The notes beneath the pieces were generated by a model. That model was not told the DNA's origin, made no database searches, and was given only the letters and a program-made list of their open reading frames with translations. From NCBI GenBank assembly GCA_022652485.1, contig JALCRK010000001.1, positions 62,001-126,000 on the forward strand: a DNA stretch of 64,000 bases, read 5' to 3'. The translations under genes were made by a program, and so were the position numbers. Positions 1-7,377 of the stretch are shown here, one piece after another. Source of the DNA: Sphingobium sp. Lineage in GTDB: Bacteria > Pseudomonadota > Alphaproteobacteria > Sphingomonadales > Sphingomonadaceae. How positions within the stretch are numbered: the first letter of the stretch is position 1; every line of letters begins with the position of its first letter.

Positions 1-112
1 CGGGTGCAACGTACCAGAGAGTATTGCCCGCGCTGGCGAGGGAAATTTGTCATGCGGCTGCCCTCCCGATAAAAGACCGGATGAATGTATGGCGCAGGAG
101 TTAACAAAATCT

Positions 113-559
113 ATGCAGAGCGAGTCCACCGGCCCCGAAGACAAGATTGCCGCATCCCCGCGGGCGCGCCTGCTGGTGGTGGCCGCGGCGCTGGTCGACG
201 CCGATGGCCGCGTCCTGCTCCAGCAGCGCCCGGAAGGGAAGAGTATGGCGGGGCTGTGGGAGTTCCCCGGCGGCAAGATCGAGCCCGGCGAAACGCCCGA
301 GGCGGCGCTGGTGCGTGAGCTGGAGGAGGAACTGGGTATCCGCACCTACGAGAGCTGCCTCGCGCCCGCCACCTTCGCGGCCGAATCGCTGGGGGAGAGC
401 GATCTCGTTCTGCTGCTCTATGTCTGTCGCAAATGGAGCGGCGTGCCGGAATTGCGCCACGCCAGCGCGCTCCAGTGGGTGAGGCCGGCTCAGATGTTCG
501 CGCTGCCGATGCCGCCCGCCGATCTGCCCATGATCGGGGTGCTGGAGGCGTTGATCTGA
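113..559 (+). CDS. mutT: 8-oxo-dGTP diphosphatase (MutT, Nudix family)
   Basis: A 148-residue Nudix hydrolase that would remove oxidised dGTP from the nucleotide pool and so prevent A:T to C:G transversions. The Nudix box is complete at residues 54-76 (GGKIEPGE...RELEEELGI). The ATG at 113 was chosen because AGGAG lies 12 bases upstream; an in-frame ATG at 89 and a TTG at 47 would only add a poorly conserved leader. The length suits a stand-alone MutT. It converges with the methyltransferase gene on the other strand. The family assignment is firm; substrate preference within Nudix proteins is inferred from the overall resemblance to MutT. Confidence 0.85.
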   Translation: MQSESTGPEDKIAASPRARLLVVAAALVDADGRVLLQQRPEGKSMAGLWEFPGGKIEPGETPEAALVRELEEELGIRTYESCLAPATFAAESLGESDLVLLLYVCRKWSGVPELRHASALQWVRPAQMFALPMPPADLPMIGVLEALI

Positions 560-568
560 AGATCCCGG

Positions 569-1432
569 TCAGCTTTTCGGTTTAAGCGCCTGCGCCAGTG
601 AAACGCTCGCCGATCCGCGCCGCGCTGGGGCGGGTTGCGAGGGGTCGGGCTTCCACCCGCTCCAATAGAGGATCGAGAATGTCTCGCCGGTCTTGCCGTC
701 AAGGTCCGCCGCCGCCGCGAAATGCGCCGCTGTCTCCGCGATCACCTGGCGGGTCAGCGGCCCGCGCCGGTCCGCCGTCATCGCATTGCCGCTGCCCATG
801 CCGCGCAGGTCATGCATCAGGCGCAGCACCGAGGCATAGCGCACGACGAGCGCCTCGTTGTCCGCCACCGGCAGCGCAAATCCCGCGCGCGACAGGAGAT
901 CGCCTCCCGCGCGCACGTCGATCTGGGGGTGGATATGGGCGCGGGGGCGATCCCCTTCCGCCAGCAACAGCGCCTGTTTGAGGCGGGGCAGCGAGCCAGC
1001 GCCGATACATGCCCCTAGGAACAGTCCATCCGGACGCAATGCCCGCCGTATCTGGATCAGCGCGCCGGGAAGATCGTTCACGCTGTCGAGCGTGCCGCAG
1101 GCGAGCACCAGATCGAAGCTGTTCTCGGCAAAGGGCAGCGCGTCCTCTTCGGCCTGTATGCCTCCGTTCAGCGTCGCGTTGCGCGCGCCGGGATCGGCGC
1201 AGGTCACGTCCATCCCGCGCGCGACAAGGGCATCGCGGGCGCTGGTGTCCGGGCATCCGATCACCAGCGCCCGCCGGAAATCGCGCGTCACATCGCCCAG
1301 TCGCTCAAGCAGGCCGTCGAGCATGTAGCGATACAAAAAGTCGTGTGCGGCGAACCCTGTCTGCGCCCTGTCCCGCAGGCGCGCACGTGTGCGAGGATTG
1401 AACAATAACGGCGGGCCCGATTCCTGGATCAT
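569..1432 (-). CDS. SAM-dependent methyltransferase, class I (NDUFAF5/BioC-like)
   Basis: A 287-residue methyltransferase. A Rossmann-type SAM-binding start (ALVIGCPD) is followed by an acidic strand end (DVTCADPG) and the motif LPFAENSFDLVLACGTLDSVND, typical of the ubiE/BioC/NDUFAF5 group. Alphaproteobacterial relatives with this N-terminus (LLFNPRTRARLRDRA) resemble the mitochondrial complex I assembly factor NDUFAF5, which hydroxylates an arginine of a complex I subunit, so a methylation role is not certain. The ATG at 1432 is preferred over the upstream TTG at 1453. It is transcribed divergently from comF, 43 bp away. Confidence 0.75.
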   Translation of the reverse strand: MIQESGPPLLFNPRTRARLRDRAQTGFAAHDFLYRYMLDGLLERLGDVTRDFRRALVIGCPDTSARDALVARGMDVTCADPGARNATLNGGIQAEEDALPFAENSFDLVLACGTLDSVNDLPGALIQIRRALRPDGLFLGACIGAGSLPRLKQALLLAEGDRPRAHIHPQIDVRAGGDLLSRAGFALPVADNEALVVRYASVLRLMHDLRGMGSGNAMTADRRGPLTRQVIAETAAHFAAAADLDGKTGETFSILYWSGWKPDPSQPAPARRGSASVSLAQALKPKS

Positions 1433-1475
1433 TCGGGGGCTTGTGCCGGGCAATCACTTGTTGGACAAGCGGCGA

Positions 1476-2237
1476 ATGTCGGGACACATCAGGGAGGGGC
1501 TGGCAAAAGTCGCGCGGGGCGCGCTGGACTATGCCCTGCCGCCGCGCTGCCCGGGGTGCGGGATTGTCGTGACAGCCGATCACGCCTTCTGTCACGCCTG
1601 CTGGGCAGACATGCGCTTCCTGAGCGAACCCTGCTGCGTCACCTGCGGTCTGCCGTTCGAGTTTGAGGAAGCGGAGAATGCGCAGTGCGGCGGATGTCTT
1701 GCCGAAGCTCCGCCGTGGACTTCGGCCCGCGCGGCGCTGGCGTATGGGCCGGTGTCGAGCCATGTCGCGATGCGGCTCAAATATGGCCGGCGCATCGGCC
1801 TCGCGCGGCTGATGGCGCGCCATATGGCCCCGCGCATAGCGGCCGCGCTGCTTGCGGAGAAGGAAAAGGCGCTTGTCATTCCGGTCCCCCTGCATCGCTG
1901 GCGGATCTGGAGCCGGGGTTTCAATCAGGCGGCGGTGATCGGCGATGCGCTGGCGAGGCTCACGGGGCTGACGCACGATCCCCTGATATTGAAGCGCACG
2001 AGGGCGACCCGTCCCCTGCGCGATCTCGGCACGGCGGAGCGCGCGCGCGAGGTGCGGCGGGCTTTCGCGCTCGATCCGGCGCGGCGCGGCATTCTCAAGG
2101 GTAAAAAAGTGCTCCTGATCGACGACATCCACACCAGCGGCGCCACCGCCCGGGCCTGCACCCGAACCCTCATGGAAGGGGGCGCGGAGGCCGTGCATCT
2201 GCTCTGCTGGGCGCGGGTATTGCAGGCAGGCGATTGA
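1476..2237 (+). CDS. ComF family phosphoribosyltransferase-like protein
   Basis: A 253-residue ComF-type protein. The N-terminal part has a zinc-ribbon-like cysteine set (CPGCG, CHACW, CCVTCG, CGGC), and the C-terminal part is a type I phosphoribosyltransferase fold with the PRPP-binding loop VLLIDDIHTSGAT. ComF proteins assist DNA uptake or recombination in some bacteria; the role in non-competent alphaproteobacteria is unclear. The ATG at 1476 gives the expected N-terminus; GTG codons at 1443 and 1389 are in frame but would run into the divergent methyltransferase. It is followed after 47 bp by grxC in the same orientation. Confidence 0.8.
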   Translation: MSGHIREGLAKVARGALDYALPPRCPGCGIVVTADHAFCHACWADMRFLSEPCCVTCGLPFEFEEAENAQCGGCLAEAPPWTSARAALAYGPVSSHVAMRLKYGRRIGLARLMARHMAPRIAAALLAEKEKALVIPVPLHRWRIWSRGFNQAAVIGDALARLTGLTHDPLILKRTRATRPLRDLGTAERAREVRRAFALDPARRGILKGKKVLLIDDIHTSGATARACTRTLMEGGAEAVHLLCWARVLQAGD

Positions 2238-2284
2238 CAAATACCCGTCAGCCCCCAATCTCCATTGCCGGAGGCATTGACGAC

Positions 2285-2542
2285 ATGAGCCAGGTGGAAA
2301 TCTATACGAAGGCGTTTTGCGGATATTGCGCGCGCGCCAAGGCGCTGCTCGAAAGCAAGGGCGTGCCCTATGAGGAATATGACATCACTATGGGTGGCCC
2401 CAAGCGCGGCGAGATGATGGAGCGGTCCGGCGGCGGTATGACCGTGCCGCAGATCTTTATCGATGGCGCGCATGTCGGTGGTTCGGATGATCTCGCCGCG
2501 CTGGATCGCGCGGGCAAGCTGGACGGCCTGCTGGGGCTTTGA
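2285..2542 (+). CDS. grxC: Glutaredoxin 3
   Basis: An 85-residue thiol-disulfide oxidoreductase with the dithiol active site CGYC (residues 12-15), the cis-proline segment TVPQIFI and the glutathione-binding GGSDD. It reduces protein disulfides and ribonucleotide reductase with glutathione in the cytosol. The ATG at 2285 is preceded by GGAGG at good spacing. The stop overlaps or nearly abuts the next gene, which suggests co-transcription with the amidase and the DUF1178 gene downstream. Confidence 0.92.
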   Translation: MSQVEIYTKAFCGYCARAKALLESKGVPYEEYDITMGGPKRGEMMERSGGGMTVPQIFIDGAHVGGSDDLAALDRAGKLDGLLGL

Positions 2543-2556
2543 GCGACAGGCAGGTC

Positions 2557-3387
2557 ATGCGCGCCGCGGTCCTTCAATGCACCAGCGGCATCGATCCCGC
2601 AGCCAACGCCGCCATGATCGCCGAGGCGATTCTGGAGGCCAAGGCGGGCGGCGCGGATATGCTGTTCACGCCCGAGATGGTCGGCTGCCTTGACCGGGAT
2701 CGCGAAAGGGCGGGCAGGAACCTCACCGACGCGGCCCATGACATCGTGCTCACGCGGGTGCGCACCGCCGCCGCCCAAGCGGGGCTGTGGGTGCATCTCG
2801 GTTCGCTGGGCCTCACCGGCGAGCGCGCCGATGGCCGCTGGAGCAATCGTGGCTTCGTGATCGACGCCAGCGGCGCGATTCGCGCGCAGTACGACAAGAT
2901 GCATCTGTTCGATGTCGATTTGCCGGGCGGTGTCAGCTGGCGGGAATCGGCGGTCTATGGTGCGGGGGATGCGCCGGTCGCGGTCGATACCCCCTGGGCG
3001 CGAATGGGCCTTTCCATCTGCTATGATCTGCGTTTCGCCGATCTGTATCGCCGTCTGAGCGATGCCGGGGCCGAGCTTCTGCTCGTGCCCGCCGCCTTCA
3101 CCGTGCAGACGGGAAGGGCGCATTGGGAGACCCTGCTGCGCGCCCGCGCGATCGAATCCGCCTGCTTCGTCATTGCGGCGGCGCAGGTCGGGCATCATGA
3201 GGACGGGCGCGACACCTATGGCCACAGCCTCGTGATCGATCCCTGGGGCGAGATCCTGCTGGATATGGGAGAGGCGCCGGGGCTTGGCTTTGTGGATATT
3301 GATTTTGCCCGCATCGGGGAGGTAAGGGCGCGCATTCCGGTGCTCGCCCACAGGCGGCTCTTGCCAGAGGAAGTTTCGGTACTGTGA
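2557..3387 (+). CDS. Carbon-nitrogen hydrolase (Nit1/deaminated glutathione amidase-like)
   Basis: A 276-residue nitrilase-superfamily amidase with the full catalytic triad: Glu40 (FTPEM), Lys114 (YDKMHLF) and Cys155 (ICYDLRF). The YDKMHLFDVD and CYDLRFADLYR segments match the Nit1/Nit2 branch, whose members hydrolyse deaminated glutathione; the glutaredoxin neighbour fits a glutathione-linked repair role. The ATG at 2557 gives the expected start (MRAAVLQC). A TTG at 2539 overlapping the grxC stop is an alternative. The substrate is inferred from family and context. Confidence 0.82.
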   Translation: MRAAVLQCTSGIDPAANAAMIAEAILEAKAGGADMLFTPEMVGCLDRDRERAGRNLTDAAHDIVLTRVRTAAAQAGLWVHLGSLGLTGERADGRWSNRGFVIDASGAIRAQYDKMHLFDVDLPGGVSWRESAVYGAGDAPVAVDTPWARMGLSICYDLRFADLYRRLSDAGAELLLVPAAFTVQTGRAHWETLLRARAIESACFVIAAAQVGHHEDGRDTYGHSLVIDPWGEILLDMGEAPGLGFVDIDFARIGEVRARIPVLAHRRLLPEEVSVL

Positions 3388-3872
3388 TTGTCTTCGATCT
3401 CAAATGCCTTGCCGCCGATCACCGCTTCGAGGGCTGGTTCTCGTCGAGCGAGGACTATGATCGTCAGCGCGCCTCGGGGCTGCTCTCGTGCCCCGTCTGC
3501 GGCGACACGGCGGTGGACAAGGCGGTGATGGCCCCTGCCGTCGCAGCCAAATCGAACCAGCGTGCGCCCGTCGTCACCCGGACCGCCCAGCCGGAGGGCG
3601 GGCCGGTTGTCCCCATGAGCGCGGGCAACGACAATCCGAGGTTGCAGGAGCTTATGAAGGCGCTGGCGCTGGCACAGGCCGAGGTTCTGAAGCAGAGCGA
3701 ATGGGTGGGGCGTGGCTTTGCCGACAAGGCGCGGGCGATGCATTATGGCGAGGAGGACGCGAAGCCGATCCATGGCGAAGTCGCCGCGCAGGAGGCGCGC
3801 AACCTGATCGAGGAAGGGATAGAGGTGGCCCCGCTGCTTTTCCCGGTCGTGCCGCCTGAGGCGCAAAACTGA
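3384..3872 (+). CDS. DUF1178 family protein
   Basis: A 162-residue protein starting on a GTG that overlaps the stop of the amidase gene (GTGA), so the two are translationally coupled. It begins MIVFDLKC and has a CPVCG motif near residue 37, the pattern of DUF1178 proteins found widely in alphaproteobacteria. The cysteines suggest a small zinc-binding knuckle. The middle is Pro/Ala-rich and the C-terminal third is helical. No function is established for the family. It is the last gene of the run before tRNA-Arg. Confidence 0.8.
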   Translation: MIVFDLKCLAADHRFEGWFSSSEDYDRQRASGLLSCPVCGDTAVDKAVMAPAVAAKSNQRAPVVTRTAQPEGGPVVPMSAGNDNPRLQELMKALALAQAEVLKQSEWVGRGFADKARAMHYGEEDAKPIHGEVAAQEARNLIEEGIEVAPLLFPVVPPEAQN

Positions 3873-3952
3873 CGCGCCTTTCGTGCCAGCATGGTTGAAC
3901 ACGGGCGCAATGCGGGTTAGAGCGGGCGCCGCGCACCCCATGACATGCGCAC

Positions 3953-4029
3953 GCGCCCATAGCTCAGCAGGATAGAGCGTCGGATTCCTAATCCGAAGGC
4001 CACAGGTTCGAATCCTGTTGGGCGCACCA
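3953..4029 (+). tRNA. tRNA-Arg (anticodon CCU)
   Basis: A complete cloverleaf can be folded by hand. The acceptor stem GCGCCCA pairs with TGGGCGC, the D arm is present, the anticodon stem TCGGA/TCCGA encloses the loop TTCCTAA (anticodon CCT), and the T arm contains GGTTCGAATCC. CCA is encoded at 4027-4029. The gene is intact although an integrase gene ends only 34 bp downstream, so the 3' part of this tRNA is the probable attachment site of that element. Confidence 0.95.
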
Positions 4030-4062
4030 CCACCGAGCCCTCTTTTCAATAACTTATCACTG

Positions 4063-5223
4063 TCACAGCTGTGACGTTCTGTCGCTGTTCAACCCGTCTT
4101 TTTCTTTGGTTCCGTTCACCTGATTATCAGGAATACGGAACTTATCTTCAGTAAGAACAGGATTCGAGGCAAGCAAATCAATGCCTTGCACTAGGTCATC
4201 CGCCACGAGATGGCCGTACCTCTTCGCCGTCATGGAGATGTCCTTGTGGCCGAGCCACCGGCTCACGCGGTAGATGTCCATGCCATGCTGGAGCAGCCGA
4301 GTGGCACAGGTGTGACGCATACTATGCAGCACGACATCCTCAGCGTTCCCTAGGTCCTCCCTGATCTGCTTCCAGAGATACCATGCCATAGAGGGCAGCA
4401 TCGGGAAGAGCCTTCCGCCGACGGAGTTGGAGCGGAGCCACGTCAGGTCATGCACGATGGCCGCTGAGAGAGGCACCTGACGAGACTTCTTGGTCTTCGT
4501 CCGGCTCCCCGAGAGGTGCAGGAAGTGGTGGCCGTTGCGCTCGATGATGTGGCTCTCGTGGGTCTGTAGGGCTTCATCGAGGCGGCACCCGGTGTCTATG
4601 AGGAACCGAAGGAGTCTCGCGAAGTGCGCCCATGCCCGATGGGGCTGCTTGCACCGCCGCTGCTCTATAAGCTCGAAAGCCTTCTTCTCCTCCTCGTAGG
4701 TGAGGACGCGCTCCTTCTCATTGCGGAGCTCGAACGACGGCTTGCGGGGCAGCTGCTTGAGCACCGGGGAGCCATCAGGGTACTTCCAATCAAGGGCCTC
4801 CTTCAGGACCTTGCCGATGGCGTCCACGTAGCCCTTGACGGTCCCCAAGGCGCGACCTTCGGCCACCATCTTGGCCTTGTAGTCGAGCAGCCAATCGTAG
4901 CTGATGTCCACCAGCAGAGTGTCCCCGTGGGTGCTGCTGATCCGGCGCACATAGCTGCGATACGTTGCCTTGGCCTTGATGCCCGCCCACTCGGTCTTAA
5001 GGCACCTGTCGAGGCCTTGAGCGAGCGTCATGAGTCCTGAGGGCGCGTGGGTGCGCTGGCGTGGCTTGATCTCGACCAGCTGCTTGGGGTGGACCCCAAT
5101 TTTCCACTGGCGGAACTGCTCGGTTGCCGATGCGGGGTCTTTGGTGTCGAGGGAAATCCGACCACCGCCTGAGGCGCGTAGGTCGATGTAATAGACGCCC
5201 GAAGGCTTCTTCTTGAGTTTCAT
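4063..5223 (-). CDS. Tyrosine recombinase / integrase
   Basis: A 386-residue tyrosine recombinase with the catalytic set Arg214 (TGCRLDEA), His300 and Arg303 (LHSMRHT), His326 (WLGHKD) and Tyr336 (KRYGHL); Lys246 is a likely catalytic lysine. A SAM-like core-binding domain lies at about residues 65-150. The 3' end faces the tRNA-Arg gene 34 bp away, the usual arrangement for elements integrated at a tRNA 3' end. All catalytic residues are present, so the enzyme may be active, but only one other element-like gene lies beside it. The start overlaps the stop of the upstream winged-helix gene (ATGA). Confidence 0.93.
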   Translation of the reverse strand: MKLKKKPSGVYYIDLRASGGGRISLDTKDPASATEQFRQWKIGVHPKQLVEIKPRQRTHAPSGLMTLAQGLDRCLKTEWAGIKAKATYRSYVRRISSTHGDTLLVDISYDWLLDYKAKMVAEGRALGTVKGYVDAIGKVLKEALDWKYPDGSPVLKQLPRKPSFELRNEKERVLTYEEEKKAFELIEQRRCKQPHRAWAHFARLLRFLIDTGCRLDEALQTHESHIIERNGHHFLHLSGSRTKTKKSRQVPLSAAIVHDLTWLRSNSVGGRLFPMLPSMAWYLWKQIREDLGNAEDVVLHSMRHTCATRLLQHGMDIYRVSRWLGHKDISMTAKRYGHLVADDLVQGIDLLASNPVLTEDKFRIPDNQVNGTKEKDGLNSDRTSQL

Positions 5224-5708
5224 GGCTCATTTCTCCAACCGAGCATGACGCACATCACGGCAACGCCTTCCTCGGTCATGTGCATTGTCCGCCGTCGGCC
5301 GTCGGCTGGGTCCTGAACGAACCTCAGCCACTCAACGCCGTGGGGAAAGGTGGGGGAGGGACCAAACCACACCTTGTAGGTGGTGTGGACCGTGCGGCCG
5401 AACCTCTCGAATTCGTCCCTTAAATCCGAGTAGGTCGTCTCAATCCCATGAAGCTCCCTGTCAGCTATCCAGAAGAACATCGAAAGCTGAGGAATTGTGA
5501 TCTTCCTATGCTTCGCTGTTATCTTCGCCGCTGTCAGGAAGTCTACGGCGAGACTCGAAGACCGCTCTGCGCGCATCCGCAGCCAGCTCAGCATACTCAC
5601 ATGCGAATCTGTAGATTTTACGCTCGTCGAGGTCCGCGAGGTAGGGGCTGGCCCCTCCTTGCTCGCTTGTATTATTGCCCCTGTCGATGGGCGTGGCTTT
5701 CTTGCCAT
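5220..5708 (-). CDS. Winged-helix (MarR-like) protein of the integrative element; possible frame disruption
   Basis: A 162-residue ORF whose C-terminal two thirds (about residues 54-155) look like the MarR-type winged helix common in phage and integrative elements: LSMFFWIADRE, then TYSDLRDEF, then a wing-like segment DPADGRRRTMHMTEEG. The GTG/ATG choice is settled by GGGAG nine bases before the ATG at 5708. Residues about 20-50 of this frame are Ser/Thr-rich and look unlike real coding sequence, while the neighbouring frame over the same bases reads naturally (YLADLDERKIYRFACEYAEL). Either two small genes overlap or the N-terminus is frameshifted. The C-terminus overlaps the integrase start. 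Confidence 0.55.
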   Translation of the reverse strand: MARKPRPSTGAIIQASKEGPAPTSRTSTSVKSTDSHVSMLSWLRMRAERSSSLAVDFLTAAKITAKHRKITIPQLSMFFWIADRELHGIETTYSDLRDEFERFGRTVHTTYKVWFGPSPTFPHGVEWLRFVQDPADGRRRTMHMTEEGVAVMCVMLGWRNEP

Positions 5709-5850
5709 GTCTTGTTACTCCCGCCTTGGTCCCCCGGCGAATGCACCATTGTTTGTCAGCCCTCAATCGCCGGGCGGGCGTATCCGCGCCCTTGGCTCTC
5801 CTCGCATAAGCTCGGGCGGCCGTTCGGCCTTGCGAACCCTAACGGGTTCG

Positions 5851-5883
5851 ATGGCGCCCCTCTCAGGCGCGCCATTTTTATTT
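5851..5883 (+). terminator. Hairpin with T-run between the element remnant and the sulfotransferase-like gene
   Basis: The arms ATGGCGC (5851-5857) and GCGCCAT (5869-5875) enclose an 11-base loop and are followed on the plus strand by TTTTTATTT. No plus-strand gene lies just upstream, so its use is unclear. On the minus strand it would form a U-poor hairpin just after the stop of the arylsulfotransferase-like gene. Confidence 0.4.
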
Positions 5884-7173
5884 GCGTGATGCCGGGCAAG
5901 ACCAGTTCGTGACCGTGAAATAGCTGCGCGGCTTGCTCTCGACGCCGTTCAGCCACGCGGTCGAGTCCTTGTCAAAGCGGTTGACATATTCCCATGTGAT
6001 GCGGCCCCGGCCATCGACCTCGAACGCGCGGCCCGCATTCGCTTCGGTGATGAGGATGCTGCCATCCGGCTGGAACTGGTGCAGCCCGCGCTCGGGCGTG
6101 AGGAACATCTGGCCCTTGACGCCGCCGTACAGCGTGCGCGCGGTGCCGGTAGCCGGGTTGACCGAGACGATCCTGCTGCCGCCATTGCCCTGGCCCGGAT
6201 GATTGTCGAACACGGTGATCGTGCCGTCGGGCTGCCAGTCCGGGTCGTGCTGGCGGATCCAGGGGCCGATCCTGTACCACTTGATCTTCTCGACTTTGGC
6301 GTCGGTCACGAGGACCATGTTGAGATTGCGGAGCGAGATGAGCAGATCGCCAGGCGCGAACATCGGGAACGCCTTCGCGTAGGCGGCGGGCAACTGCTCG
6401 ATCTCATTGAGGTGAAACTCCCCATCGACCATCGGCTTGTCTTCGGATGCCGATGTCAGCAACGGCGCCATCTGGTTCTGCAGGAACAGATCGGTGATCC
6501 GCTTGTGGAACACGGGCCGGCCCTGCGCGTCGTAGATGCGCACCACGTCCTCCCAATAGGGCGTCTTGAAAGGCCAGGGGCGCGGGCCTTTGACATATTC
6601 GGAGCCGCCGATGACGATGTTCCCGTTTTCGAGGAAATTGGGCGAATGATGGGTGATTTCCTTGGTCGCCCACATGACGGCGCCGCAGCGGTTCATCTTC
6701 ACCATGCCGCAGGATTCGAAGCTCAGGATGATGCTGCCGTCGGGCTGGATGATGGTATTGTGCGAGGAGGTGTTCCAGTCCGTCTGCGGCGGGTTGCGGC
6801 ACTGGCCGATATTCGGCAGCAGGCTTTTGGGCAGCAGGCGCCAGCTCGCCAGCACCTTGCCGTTCCGTTCCATCAGCTGGACCTTCTGGTCATCGCCCAG
6901 AAACCCGGTCATCAGCAGCAGATCGTCCTTGCCGCCGCTGTTCACCGTGAGGCCGTTCCCCTTGTACCGCGCCGGGGCGAGGAAATGGATCGGGCGGGAC
7001 CGCATCATGTTGGGGATTTCCTCGACCAGCGTATACATATCGTCGAAGGTGCCGAGCACTGCCTGCGCCACGCGGTTGTCCGCCCGCGCCGAATACAGCC
7101 CGGCCAGAAAGGTGCCGATGAGCACGATCAGCGTTGCGCTGACGATGAACATGGTGCGCGACACGTCTTTCAT
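5878..7173 (-). CDS. Arylsulfotransferase-family protein, membrane-anchored
   Basis: A 431-residue protein with one N-terminal transmembrane or signal-anchor segment (residues about 7-28) followed by a periplasmic domain. It has the repeated turns of an ASST-type beta-propeller: SSHNTIIQPDGSII, THHSPNFLENGNIVIGG, DPDWQPDGTITVFDN and LHQFQPDGSILITEA. Members transfer sulfate between phenolic compounds or are of unknown function. The His residues at HNT, HHS, HDP and H of LHQF recur at the ends of blades as in the family. The ATG at 7173, with GGGGG upstream, is preferred over the farther start at 7221. Substrate is unknown. Confidence 0.7.
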   Translation of the reverse strand: MKDVSRTMFIVSATLIVLIGTFLAGLYSARADNRVAQAVLGTFDDMYTLVEEIPNMMRSRPIHFLAPARYKGNGLTVNSGGKDDLLLMTGFLGDDQKVQLMERNGKVLASWRLLPKSLLPNIGQCRNPPQTDWNTSSHNTIIQPDGSIILSFESCGMVKMNRCGAVMWATKEITHHSPNFLENGNIVIGGSEYVKGPRPWPFKTPYWEDVVRIYDAQGRPVFHKRITDLFLQNQMAPLLTSASEDKPMVDGEFHLNEIEQLPAAYAKAFPMFAPGDLLISLRNLNMVLVTDAKVEKIKWYRIGPWIRQHDPDWQPDGTITVFDNHPGQGNGGSRIVSVNPATGTARTLYGGVKGQMFLTPERGLHQFQPDGSILITEANAGRAFEVDGRGRITWEYVNRFDKDSTAWLNGVESKPRSYFTVTNWSCPASRK

Positions 7174-7377
7174 ATATTCGCTGGCCCCCCGATCCGGCGT
7201 CCGCGCGGCGTGCGGACGCATATGTGCCGCTCACATCCCTTCCCGGCCGCGTAGATCAGAGACACGCGGCATGGGGTCTGGAATGCGAGCCCCTATAGGC
7301 ACTTAGGAGAGGATGGCGCGCGTGACAATCCCGTCCGGCTCAGGGTCGGGATGCCGGCAACCGGACCTGGACCGGCT

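Noticed and set aside
5506-5766. 86-residue ORF on the minus strand as a separate gene
   Set aside because: Its TTG start has no Shine-Dalgarno and the first 35 residues look random; only the later part looks coding. It is reported as a possible frameshift in the overlapping gene instead.
5841-5880. Possible right-hand attachment site of the tRNA-Arg element (GGGTTCGATGGCGCC...GGCGCGCCA)
   Set aside because: Only short pieces resemble the tRNA 3' end (GGTTCGA and GCGC-CA), and the region is better read as a hairpin with a T-run. No convincing direct repeat of the tRNA end was found.
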